Source of the DNA: CAYTKU01 sp964550845 | GTDB taxonomy: Bacteria > Patescibacteriota > Patescibacteriia > Magasanikbacterales > UBA922 | Length of the DNA stretch: 21,046 bases | Direction: 5' to 3' | Assembly: GCA_964550845.1 (NCBI GenBank) | Contig: CAZKAD010000014.1 | Span: 1 to 21,046, forward strand | Shown: piece by piece, positions 1 to 6,574 of the stretch | How positions within the stretch are numbered: the first letter of the stretch is position 1 | Layout: each line of letters begins with the position of its first letter | The notes under the pieces: model-generated | Told to the model about the DNA's origin: nothing | The model's database searches: none | Seen by the model: only the letters and a program-made list of their open reading frames with translations | Translations under genes and position numbers: made by a program

Positions 1-73
1 CACGTCGCTCGACTTGCATGCCTTAATCACGCCGCCAACGTTCATCCTGAGCCAGGATCAAACTCTCAATGAA
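1..73 (-). rRNA. rrs: 16S ribosomal RNA, 5' end only
   Basis: The minus strand carries the universal 5' segment of 16S rRNA, including AGAGTTTGATCCTGGCTCAG (the 27F priming site) and then GGCGGCGTG and GCATGCAAGTCGAG. Aligning AGAG with E. coli position 8 puts mature nucleotide 1 near position 73. The gene runs leftward out of the window, so only about 70 nt are present. The ATTAAGGCATGCAAG wording resembles Patescibacteria/CPR 16S genes more than Proteobacteria or Firmicutes (recalled, not searched). Identity is certain; taxonomy is not. Confidence 0.97.
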
Positions 74-394
74 AAGTGAATAGTAAACTATTCACAGATG
101 TATCCCCTGAATATTGGGGTTGAGATCTTGATCTAAGTAATAGACTCAAATTTTTTCTTTCGAAAAAACGGTTTTTGTCACATTTTTATTGTGAACTTTT
201 TGAACATTAACTTCTTACCATTTTTGTTGCATTTTGGTTGTATTCAATTGTAGAGAACGCTTTCCAAAAGAATCTGGAAAGAAAAAAGAGGAACCAATAA
301 ATGTTCAGTTACTCTTTTTTATTTCCTAGTATCCGTCAGTGACGGGCCTTGAGGAATGGAGTTATTTAGTTGTAGGGTTGTTTTTTTTGACTGT
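74..394 (-). other. rRNA leader (pre-16S), AT-rich with several hairpins
   Basis: This gene-free stretch lies between the rrn promoter and the 16S 5' end and should be transcribed as the leader. On the minus strand it holds perfect inverted repeats: 8-bp arms GTGAATAG/CTATTCAC with a 4-nt loop at 76-95, right against the 16S end; CCCC/GGGG arms at 104-119; a GAAA-tetraloop hairpin with arms TTTTTTC/GAAAAAA around 153-170; CTTTCCA/TGGAAAG at 260-281; and CCGTCA/TGACGG at 332-344. The arm beside 16S may help RNase III-type processing, which is an inference. I found no convincing boxA antiterminator and no ORF. Confidence 0.6.
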
Positions 395-400
395 GGGCAC

Positions 401-429
401 ATTGTATAGGAATAATTTAGGCCTGTCAA
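401..429 (-). promoter_or_regulatory. rrn sigma70-type promoter
   Basis: Reading the minus strand, TTGACA (424-429) is followed by a 17-nt spacer and TACAAT (401-406). This is a near-consensus housekeeping promoter pointing toward 16S, with transcription expected to start near 394. No other promoter of this quality lies between it and the 16S gene. Confidence 0.85.
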
Positions 430-438
430 GTGCGAATA

Positions 439-459
439 TTTCCACAAAACTGTGGATAA
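439..459 (-). promoter_or_regulatory. DnaA box within a small inverted repeat upstream of the rrn promoter
   Basis: The minus strand at 451-459 reads TTATCCACA, a perfect match to the DnaA box consensus. The facing arm, TCCACA at 441-446, gives a 6-bp inverted repeat with a 4-nt loop, so a second degenerate DnaA-like site points the other way. It sits about 20 bp upstream of the rrn -35 box. A 9-mer match can be chance in AT-rich DNA. Binding is an inference. Confidence 0.4.
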
Positions 460-471
460 GTAAACAAACAA

Positions 472-499
472 AAAAAAAGCTCAATTAAGAGCTTTTTTT
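472..499. terminator. Bidirectional intrinsic terminator at the trmD 3' end
   Basis: A perfect 11-bp inverted repeat (AAAAAAAGCTC / GAGCTTTTTTT) with a 6-nt loop gives a U-tract on both strands. The trmD stop codon TAA lies in the loop and upstream half. It ends trmD before the rrn promoter. Confidence 0.85.
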
Positions 500-1186
500 C
501 TTTCTCCAATCAGCAATTTTTTTATGATCCCCAGACAAAAGAATATCAGGAACTTTCCAGCCTTTAAAATCAGTGGGTTTGGTGTACTGAGGGTACTCTG
601 CGCCATCCATTTCTGGGTTATTTGTTTCTTCTTTGAGCGAATCTTGATTGCCTAACACTCCTGGTATAAGGCGAGAAATTGACTCCATAATCACAAGTGC
701 TCCAAGTTCTCCACCAGCAAGAACATATGGGCCAATGGAAACTTCTTCATCAATCATATGATCAACAACACGCTGATCCACTCCTTCATACCGCCCACAA
801 ATAAAAGTAATCTCGCTGTATTTACTCCATTCCTCTGCAAGTCTTTGATCAAATTGACGACCACGAGGCGAGAGCAAAATCGTTCGTTTTTTTTTCTTGA
901 TATCACCACTAAAAATTTTCTTTAATTTTTGTAGTGCAGGTGCTTTGCGAAAAGGAAGCGCATCGAGGCTGGTCAGAGCTTTATATAAAGGCTCTGGTTT
1001 CATCACCATTCCAGCTCCCCCACCATAGGGTGTATCATCTACTTTTTGATGCTTATCTTCAGCAAAATCACGCAAATATACGACGTTCAGATTGATAATT
1101 TTATTTTTGATGGCACGATGAAGAATTGTTTCTTTGAAATAATCTGTAATGAGGTTTGGAAAGATGGTGATGATATTAAATTTCAT
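485..1186 (-). CDS. trmD: tRNA (guanine-37 N1)-methyltransferase TrmD
   Basis: TrmD is the SPOUT-fold enzyme that methylates G37 of tRNAs reading CUN/CCN/CGG codons with S-adenosylmethionine, preventing +1 frameshifting. The protein shows YGGGAGMVMKPEP (54-66), GRYEGVDQRV (132-141), the trefoil-knot loop GPYVLAGGEL (152-161) and SRLIPGVLG, whose Arg matches catalytic Arg154 of E. coli. The usual catalytic Asp169 aligns with Glu187 (in SLKEET). I chose the ATG at 1186, giving 233 residues, a normal length; the in-frame ATG at 1207 lies inside the aspS terminator stem. No Shine-Dalgarno is seen. The gene stands alone rather than with rpsP/rimM/rplS. The family is certain; the start is probable. 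Confidence 0.95.
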   Translation of the reverse strand: MKFNIITIFPNLITDYFKETILHRAIKNKIINLNVVYLRDFAEDKHQKVDDTPYGGGAGMVMKPEPLYKALTSLDALPFRKAPALQKLKKIFSGDIKKKKRTILLSPRGRQFDQRLAEEWSKYSEITFICGRYEGVDQRVVDHMIDEEVSIGPYVLAGGELGALVIMESISRLIPGVLGNQDSLKEETNNPEMDGAEYPQYTKPTDFKGWKVPDILLSGDHKKIADWRKKKSS

Positions 1187-1193
1187 ACTCTGT

Positions 1194-1215
1194 AAAAAAT
1201 CCCTCATGTGAGGGA
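1194..1215 (-). terminator. Intrinsic terminator between aspS and trmD
   Basis: Perfect 7-bp arms TCCCTCA (1200-1206) and TGAGGGA (1209-1215) are followed on the minus strand by six T (1194-1199). It starts 6 bp after the aspS stop and ends 7 bp before the trmD start, so it separates the two genes or acts as an attenuator for trmD. Confidence 0.75.
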
Positions 1216-1221
1216 CCTTTT

Positions 1222-2985
1222 TTAATCTTTGATATCAGTTTTAATATGAAGTTCTTTGAGTTGTTTTTCTTCTACTTCTGCAGGAGATCCAACCATAGGC
1301 TCTTCGGCTTTTCCATTTTTTGGAAATGGGACAACTGCACGGATATTCTTTTCACCAGTAAAAAGCATGACCAGGCGATCAATTCCAGGCGCAAACCCAC
1401 AGTGAGGAGGTGCTCCATATTCAAAGGCTTTGATCATGTGACCAAATTTTTTGTCGACTACTTCTTTGCCATAGCCTGCCATTTCAAAGGCTTTGTACAT
1501 GATGTCTGCATCTTTGTTGCGCACGGCGCCACTCGAGAGCTCAAGACCGTTCGCAATAATATCATATTGGTGTGCAACAATGTCGAGTGGATTTTTGTTC
1601 AAAAGAGAATCCATTCCACCTTGTGGCATAGAAAATGGATTGTGAGCAAAATCAATTTTGTTATCAGCATCATTCCACTCAAAAAATGGAAAATCTACTA
1701 CCCAAGCCCACGCAATCACATTTGGATCAGCCAGTTTCATTTTTTCTCCGAGGTGTGAGCGCAGTACTCCGAGTGCCTTGCAAGATACTTCATACTTGTC
1801 TGCCACAAAAAACAAAATTCCGTTTTCATTCAAACCAAGAGTTGACTTGAGTTCACTCAGTTGTTCTTCGGAGAAGAACTTAGCAATTGAACCATCAAAC
1901 TTTCCGTCGACATATTTCAGGAATGCCAGGCCTTTGGCTTTGGCACGTTTGGCGACATCAGTGAGTTCACCTTCGATTTCACTGCGAGAAAAATCTTGTC
2001 CACCTGGAACAAACATCACGCGAACAAATTCTGCTTCTTTGAAAACTTTGAATTCACTTTTTTTAGCCCAATCAGTGACATTGTGAATTTTGAGACCAAA
2101 ACGCAGATCAGGCCTATCTGACCCATAGCTTTCCATCACTTCTTTATACGGAATGCGAGGAAAAGGATTATTTTGAACAACTTTACCCGCAACTTTTTCT
2201 GTCAGCTCAATAAAGAGTGGCTCCATGAGAGTGAAAAACTCTTCCTGAGACATAAAACTCGTTTCGCAGTCCAACTGATAAAATTCACCAGGAGAGCGAT
2301 CAGCTCGAGGATCTTCGTCACGCATACACGGAGCAATCTGGTAATATCGATCAAATCCAGCCACCATGAGGAGCTGTTTGTACTGCTGCGGAGCCTGTGG
2401 CAGAGCATAAAATTTGCCCGGATGAATTCGACTTGGCACCAAAAAGTCACGGGCTCCTTCTGGAGAAGAAACCGTCAAAATTGGCGTAGAAATATCCACA
2501 AAATCGCGTTTTTCCATCCACTGACGGATAAAGGCGATCATCTTGGCACGAAAAAGAATGTTATTTTTGAGCTTTTCACGACGAAGTTCCAAAAAGCGAT
2601 ATTTGAGACGAAGCTCTTCATCATCTTCTCCTTTATTGGTTTCAAAAATTTCAAACGGCATTGGTTTAGCCGTACTCAAAACGGTTACCTCACTGGCAAG
2701 TACCTCTATTTCACCAGTAGACATCTCAGTATTTAGAGCATTTTCAGCGCGTTTGACGACAGTTCCTTTGACACAAACCACATACTCATACTTGAGTCCT
2801 TCAGGAACAGCCATGTCTGGCATTTTTTCTGGATTAAAAACTACTTGAGTCAGCCCATAACGATCCCGAAGATCAACAAAAATAAGGCCACCGAGGTCAC
2901 GACGTTTGTGTACCCAGCCAGAAATCATAACTTCATTTCCGACATTCATGAGAGAAAGTTCACCACAGGTATGTGTTCGATACAT
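1222..2985 (-). CDS. aspS: Aspartyl-tRNA synthetase (class II, bacterial type)
   Basis: The enzyme charges tRNA-Asp in the cytoplasm. The 587 residues match bacterial AspRS with its GAD insertion. In order: the N-terminal OB-fold anticodon domain (about 1-105, ISGWVHKRRDLGGLIFVDLR), the class II catalytic core with motif 2 RDEDPRADRSPGEFYQLD (222-239), the GAD insert (about 290-420), FAHNPFSMPQGG, and motif 3 GFAPGIDRLVMLF (530-542). Residue 31 is Leu, the state reported for discriminating AspRS (His in non-discriminating P. aeruginosa AspRS); this fits the separate asnS in the window. The RSPGEFYQLD and HNPFSMPQGG wording recalls alphaproteobacterial enzymes. The start is ATG 2985, without a Shine-Dalgarno. 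Confidence 0.97.
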   Translation of the reverse strand: MYRTHTCGELSLMNVGNEVMISGWVHKRRDLGGLIFVDLRDRYGLTQVVFNPEKMPDMAVPEGLKYEYVVCVKGTVVKRAENALNTEMSTGEIEVLASEVTVLSTAKPMPFEIFETNKGEDDEELRLKYRFLELRREKLKNNILFRAKMIAFIRQWMEKRDFVDISTPILTVSSPEGARDFLVPSRIHPGKFYALPQAPQQYKQLLMVAGFDRYYQIAPCMRDEDPRADRSPGEFYQLDCETSFMSQEEFFTLMEPLFIELTEKVAGKVVQNNPFPRIPYKEVMESYGSDRPDLRFGLKIHNVTDWAKKSEFKVFKEAEFVRVMFVPGGQDFSRSEIEGELTDVAKRAKAKGLAFLKYVDGKFDGSIAKFFSEEQLSELKSTLGLNENGILFFVADKYEVSCKALGVLRSHLGEKMKLADPNVIAWAWVVDFPFFEWNDADNKIDFAHNPFSMPQGGMDSLLNKNPLDIVAHQYDIIANGLELSSGAVRNKDADIMYKAFEMAGYGKEVVDKKFGHMIKAFEYGAPPHCGFAPGIDRLVMLFTGEKNIRAVVPFPKNGKAEEPMVGSPAEVEEKQLKELHIKTDIKD

Positions 2986-3003
2986 AAAAATTGGTCTAAA
3001 AGA

Positions 3004-3030
3004 TAGGGATATCCTAGCAAAATATCCCTA
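3004..3030 (-). other. Nine-bp inverted repeat between the 228-aa gene and aspS
   Basis: TAGGGATAT (3004-3012) and ATATCCCTA (3022-3030) form perfect 9-bp arms around a 9-nt loop. On the minus strand it is followed by TCTTTTAG, a poor U-tract. It could end the upstream gene (stop at 3052) or be an operator, because it straddles the candidate aspS -10 box. Confidence 0.55.
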
Positions 3031-3039
3031 AAAATGCAA
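3011..3039 (-). promoter_or_regulatory. Candidate aspS promoter
   Basis: On the minus strand TTGCAT (3034-3039) and TAGGAT (3011-3016) are 17 bp apart, placing the start near 3004 and giving an ~18-nt leader. Both boxes are imperfect; the spacing and position are the main support. Confidence 0.4.
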
Positions 3040-3051
3040 GAGTTTGGACTT

Positions 3052-3738
3052 TTATTTACTACTCACCATTTCCCATTTGAGTATTTTGATACGATCATTA
3101 TTTTCAATTTGAAAATTCACCCGGGCGCTCAGGGCAATATGACCATCTTCATAGTCAACAAGCGCTGTACTGTTATTTTCAAATTCTATTTTGGTAACAT
3201 AAAATTTTCCACCCACCACTTCTTTTTCTGGAGAAAGAGTCGAAATATTTTCTTTCAAGTACTTTTCAACCAATTGTTTCTCTTCTCTTGAGAGGGAAAT
3301 TTCGGATTTAAGAATATCAAAAGCCAGTATATTTATTTTTTTGGGCTCAGGTATTTCAAATAACCCCCGTGCCGTATAGGTAGCAGTCGTATCCGAATAG
3401 ACGACCAACGTCTCCCCTGCGTTTTTATGTTCAATCGAATGAACGACAAATTGTGTTCCTGTAGCAGCTACTCTAGGAGAGAGTAAATGAATTTGTTTTT
3501 GTATCAATTTTTCAATTGCGAGTCTATCTTCATCAGAAAAACTCTGTGTGCTCGATGATGTATATGGCGTTGAAGAAGGAGCCTCGGGTGTTTCTACTGA
3601 AGAATTTTGTTTTTTAAGAAAAAACCACACACCAGCCAAAATGACAAAAAGAATTACAAAAATCCAAGGTAAAAATGATTTTGGACTTGGAAGATTCTCT
3701 TTTGGAAGAGAAGTAAGTTCGGGAGCATTTGGTTCCAT
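3052..3738 (-). CDS. Membrane-anchored protein with two tandem copies of a ~70-residue domain (unknown)
   Basis: I do not recognise the family. From ATG 3738 the protein has 228 residues: a short Pro-rich cytoplasmic N-terminus, one transmembrane helix (about 22-41), a Ser/Thr/Pro linker, then two extracytoplasmic repeats at about 69-142 and 151-224. The repeats share the pattern (I/V)EK-L---I--LSP--------FxV--IE--N, with a second part containing A--xAR--F-I and KI-IL--(D/E). The start was chosen because the in-frame ATG at 3774 is upstream of the promoter -10 box. It is a single-gene unit between the sigma/anti-sigma pair and aspS. Secretion topology and any envelope role are inferences. Confidence 0.8.
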   Translation of the reverse strand: MEPNAPELTSLPKENLPSPKSFLPWIFVILFVILAGVWFFLKKQNSSVETPEAPSSTPYTSSSTQSFSDEDRLAIEKLIQKQIHLLSPRVAATGTQFVVHSIEHKNAGETLVVYSDTTATYTARGLFEIPEPKKINILAFDILKSEISLSREEKQLVEKYLKENISTLSPEKEVVGGKFYVTKIEFENNSTALVDYEDGHIALSARVNFQIENNDRIKILKWEMVSSK

Positions 3739-3764
3739 AGAGAAAAACTTAAGACTATAAATTG

Positions 3765-3793
3765 AGTATAGCACTGCCCTCTTTATACAGCAA
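3765..3793 (-). promoter_or_regulatory. Promoter of the repeat-domain membrane protein
   Basis: The minus strand has TTGCTG (3788-3793), a 17-nt spacer and TATACT (3765-3770). Transcription should start near 3758, about 20 nt before the chosen ATG at 3738. The promoter abuts the preceding terminator. Confidence 0.65.
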
Positions 3794-3825
3794 GAAAAAA
3801 GATAACCCTTTGGCAGGGCTATCTT
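3794..3825 (-). terminator. Intrinsic terminator of the sigma/anti-sigma operon
   Basis: Arms 3799-3809 and 3815-3825 pair over 11 bp (one G-U pair in the minus-strand RNA) around a 5-nt loop, followed on the minus strand by TTTTTTC. It begins 9 bp after the stop at 3834. Confidence 0.8.
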
Positions 3826-3833
3826 TCTAAAAA

Positions 3834-5453
3834 TTAGTTTCTTACTTCCATTTCACGCGCACTGGGAGAGATGATGTCTTTCGTAAGAGGCATGATACCT
3901 ACAGGTGGCTGCCCAGGTTGTGGTTCATACTGAGGAAGAATTTCTTTTACAAGTGGAACAATAATAAATTTCTGGTAGAAATATGGCTGATCAGTTGGAA
4001 TATTCAGTACGGGGAATTTGAGCGCAGGAACATAAAGTTCAGTTGACATACCACTTTCTGGAACATACTGATAGTGTGGCATGTAAATTTTTTCTGGAGT
4101 TCCGAGATTGAGTGTGCGAATGTTTTCCGTCACTTCTTGATACCAACCATTTCCACCATTTTCAGCAATTTTCAAGATACGAGCAGTATCGGTTTCTGTG
4201 GCATAGTTTGATTTTTCATATTTATTATAATATAAATTCCACAGTCCTTGCCCTTTCATTTTACGAATATCAACATTGACGCGAAGACCAAACTCCTGTC
4301 CATTGGTTTCTGTAATTTTTTGTCCTTCAACTATCAACGGATACGTCACCACCATCACATCAGGAATATACATTGAAAGGCTCGTTCGTACACCACCTTC
4401 CATGGCAAATGGCATAGGGTAGTTATTTTTCCAATTTTCATCGACTACGGGTGCTCCATATTGTTCACGAGCAATACCAAAATCTTCGAGGAAGTCATTG
4501 GCAATCGCAATTATCCTGTCATTGCTCGGAATATCTTTTTCAGTTAAAGGGGTTGGTGATTCACAGTTGCCAGTAGAGCAAGGAGTATACCATCTTTCAT
4601 ATTGTGGATTGATATTGACAGTACCATTCACTAAATCCACATTAATCAAATATCCATCTTTTTTATTTTGAGCAATTTGAAAATTTTGCAAAACAGCATC
4701 ATCAAATCGTGACAGATCAAGCATTCCGTTGTTTCTTCCAAGGAAACTCTGTGCAAATGCTCGCGCAATGTCAGTATCTTTTACTCGACGAAACACCGGA
4801 AGCTCAGTATCAGCAAGAGTGATTGGCTCACCTGTATATTTATAATTATAACTATAGTACGGTGCAATCATTTTGTCTTGCATAGGCATGACAGACGATA
4901 CGGGATTATTGCCTACAGCCACTGTCGGTTCACTGACAGCTACATCTTTTGCCATGAGCGCAGAAGGCATAGTACTACCACCTTGTCGGTCTCCAGAAAA
5001 ATTGCCAGACATCGCTTCTGGACTTCCAAGCGGTGCAGAAACAGCCACTGCGCCATTTGCCGCAGTTACAAGCGGACCAAATGCATTGCGGGGCAGTTCT
5101 CCAGCCAGAGAAAGAGTTGGCGTACGGGTATCAAGCCGGGCATATTCAGGTGATGTATCATTTTTCAAAAATGATACACTAACGAGGAGTGCCACACCAA
5201 GCGTGGCAGCACCTGCCACGAAAAGAGGTTTTTTGAACATAGCTGAAAAATAAGAAATAAAATTATTTTGTTTTAAAGGGGTTGATAAAAGTTTCTGTTT
5301 CAAATTTTGCGCAAATGCTTGATCAATTTTTACATCAGGCCGAACGCGAAGCATTTTCTCCAAAAGAGATCGAAGTTGCGCTTCCTCTTTTTGCAAAGAA
5401 GGATCAACGACATACAGCTCTGTGAGTATGTGTTGTATATCAGGTCTATTCAT
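3834..5453 (-). CDS. Single-pass membrane protein in the anti-sigma position
   Basis: The 539-residue protein begins with a ~75-residue charged cytoplasmic segment rich in Leu and Glu (DPSLQKEEAQLRSLLEKML), has one transmembrane helix (about 77-96) and a ~440-residue outer domain. No known fold is evident in the outer part; it ends in a Pro-rich tail. Its ATG overlaps the sigma factor stop as ATGA, so the two are translationally coupled. From this position and the N-in, single-helix topology I infer an anti-sigma factor that holds the ECF sigma until an envelope signal arrives. No HxxxCxxC zinc motif of classical ZAS anti-sigma factors is seen. A scaffold or cell-surface protein is the alternative. 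Confidence 0.7.
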   Translation of the reverse strand: MNRPDIQHILTELYVVDPSLQKEEAQLRSLLEKMLRVRPDVKIDQAFAQNLKQKLLSTPLKQNNFISYFSAMFKKPLFVAGAATLGVALLVSVSFLKNDTSPEYARLDTRTPTLSLAGELPRNAFGPLVTAANGAVAVSAPLGSPEAMSGNFSGDRQGGSTMPSALMAKDVAVSEPTVAVGNNPVSSVMPMQDKMIAPYYSYNYKYTGEPITLADTELPVFRRVKDTDIARAFAQSFLGRNNGMLDLSRFDDAVLQNFQIAQNKKDGYLINVDLVNGTVNINPQYERWYTPCSTGNCESPTPLTEKDIPSNDRIIAIANDFLEDFGIAREQYGAPVVDENWKNNYPMPFAMEGGVRTSLSMYIPDVMVVTYPLIVEGQKITETNGQEFGLRVNVDIRKMKGQGLWNLYYNKYEKSNYATETDTARILKIAENGGNGWYQEVTENIRTLNLGTPEKIYMPHYQYVPESGMSTELYVPALKFPVLNIPTDQPYFYQKFIIVPLVKEILPQYEPQPGQPPVGIMPLTKDIISPSAREMEVRN

Positions 5454-6019
5454 AGTAAGGAGTAAGAAAGATAAAAAGAAAGGAAAAGAGAAAGTGGCAT
5501 AATCCCCCGAAGCTCTTTGATTCCACGAGAAAAACTCATTTTACAACTCGCTTCGCTTTTTCCAAGAAGAGATGAAATTTCAGCGTAACTGAGGCCCTCC
5601 CAAATTCGCAAAACAATAATTTCTTGTACTTCCGCCGAAAGTTTTTGAAGATAGTTTTGCACATCGCTATACAGGATATTGGTTTCTATCTGCTGCTTTG
5701 CTTTTTCGTGATCAGAAACAACCACATCTTCAATATTTTCATGCATGGTATTTTTACGATAAAAATCAATAATACAATTGCGAGTAATTTGATACAGCCA
5801 GGTGCGGAAACTCCCTTTTTTGGGATTATATGAAGCGCCGTGTTCAAGTGCTTTCAAAAATATTTGGCTGGTTATATCTTCAGCTGTTTCTTTTTTCGGT
5901 ACACGGTATGAGACAAATCGGAAAATATCTTCAATATAAGCATCATAAAGAGGACCAAAGGCCGTGATATCACCGGCTTTGAGTTCTTTGAGGAGGGATT
6001 GTTCGCGAATCGTGTCCAT
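5450..6019 (-). CDS. ECF-type (group 4) RNA polymerase sigma factor
   Basis: The protein is 189 residues, the usual ECF size. Region 2 spans about 22-90 with FGPLYDAYIEDIFRFV, AEDITSQIFLKALE and FRTWLYQITRNCIIDFYRK, the core RNA polymerase and -10 recognition helices. Region 4 spans about 122-172 with LPAE-like LSAEVQEIIVLRIWEGLSY and a helix-turn-helix AEISSLLGKSEASCKMSFSRGIKEL. A hydrophobic C-terminal tail (173-189, LSLFLSFYLSYSLL) is unusual and might contact the membrane or the coupled anti-sigma. The stop is UGA, overlapping the next gene by 4 nt. It starts at ATG 6019 without a Shine-Dalgarno. Confidence 0.92.
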   Translation of the reverse strand: MDTIREQSLLKELKAGDITAFGPLYDAYIEDIFRFVSYRVPKKETAEDITSQIFLKALEHGASYNPKKGSFRTWLYQITRNCIIDFYRKNTMHENIEDVVVSDHEKAKQQIETNILYSDVQNYLQKLSAEVQEIIVLRIWEGLSYAEISSLLGKSEASCKMSFSRGIKELRGIMPLSLFLSFYLSYSLL

Positions 6020-6032
6020 GGGATTATCTCTA

Positions 6033-6052
6033 AGAGACTGTTTACAATCTCT
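6033..6052. promoter_or_regulatory. Imperfect 20-bp palindrome in the sigma gene leader
   Basis: AGAGACTGTTTACAATCTCT matches its reverse complement except at one position per arm and the two central bases, and a further TCTC/GAGA inverted repeat (6027-6037) lies beside it. It sits just downstream of the -10 box and upstream of the ATG. It could be an operator or an RNA hairpin; the binding protein is unknown. Confidence 0.45.
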
Positions 6053-6060
6053 ACACTTAC

Positions 6061-6066
6061 AGTATA
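6061..6066 (-). promoter_or_regulatory. -10 box of the sigma/anti-sigma operon
   Basis: TATACT on the minus strand, 42 bp before the sigma factor ATG. The -35 region is weak: TTACTT at 6083-6088 with a 16-nt spacer is the best I find. An ECF autoregulatory promoter is possible, but no AAC-type -35 was recognised. Confidence 0.45.
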
Positions 6067-6089
6067 CGCGCCAACATCAAAAAAGTAAC

Positions 6090-6110
6090 AAAAACCCTCG
6101 CCAGAGGGTT
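6090..6110 (-). terminator. Intrinsic terminator after the 148-aa gene
   Basis: Seven-bp arms AACCCTC (6093-6099) and GAGGGTT (6104-6110) surround the GCCA loop. The minus strand continues TTTTTG. It lies 8 bp after the stop at 6119. Confidence 0.75.
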
Positions 6111-6118
6111 TACCATAT

Positions 6119-6565
6119 TTAAAGAGTTGTACCTGTCTTGATTTCTTGTGATAAATCTTGCAAATAGTTTATGCCCTCAACCAAAAAACGTTTGTAGTAT
6201 ATTTTTCCTTTATACGGAAATACAATTTTTTGACATTCAGGGGAGAAATAAATTTTTGCTGGTTCAACAAAAAGTGGATTTCCTTTGGAAAAAAGTTGCA
6301 CTGATCCTTCAAATGAACATTCTTCTTTGGAAGCGTTCATCGTACTAATCGTGCCAGTTAAGAGCCATACTTCTGGTTGATGCGTTATGGTCTTGGTATA
6401 GGCTTTTTTTTGCACAGGATCGACAATCGTAATTTGCATACTGTCAGCAGCAGACAGGGCTTGTTTAAAAGTATCAGAATCTTTTTTGCTCAAAAAATGC
6501 CACACACCAAAGATGATTGCACCCAAAATACAAATACCAATGAGGAGAAAAATAATTTTTTTCAT
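6119..6565 (-). CDS. Small membrane-anchored protein of unknown function
   Basis: I do not recognise this 148-residue protein. It starts MKKIIFLLIG with a single N-terminal hydrophobic helix (about 4-24) lacking a clear signal peptidase site, then KK, then a ~120-residue outer domain with two Cys (in KEECSF and PECQKI) that could form a disulfide. The pattern SMQITIVDPVQKKAYTKTI followed by alternating hydrophobic stretches suggests a beta-sandwich. It lies 9 bp downstream of the CAP-domain gene on the same strand, so the two are very likely cotranscribed, and a shared envelope role is an inference. Confidence 0.75.
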   Translation of the reverse strand: MKKIIFLLIGICILGAIIFGVWHFLSKKDSDTFKQALSAADSMQITIVDPVQKKAYTKTITHQPEVWLLTGTISTMNASKEECSFEGSVQLFSKGNPLFVEPAKIYFSPECQKIVFPYKGKIYYKRFLVEGINYLQDLSQEIKTGTTL

Positions 6566-6574
6566 AATGAAAAA

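Noticed and set aside
260..281. A boxA-like TTCTTTTGGAAA in the rRNA leader.
   Set aside because: The match to known boxA is loose and lies inside a perfect hairpin, so it is not convincing.
1246..2848. Several long plus-strand reading frames opposite aspS.
   Set aside because: They are shadows of aspS: no family resemblance, no promoter, odd composition rich in Phe, Ser and Arg.
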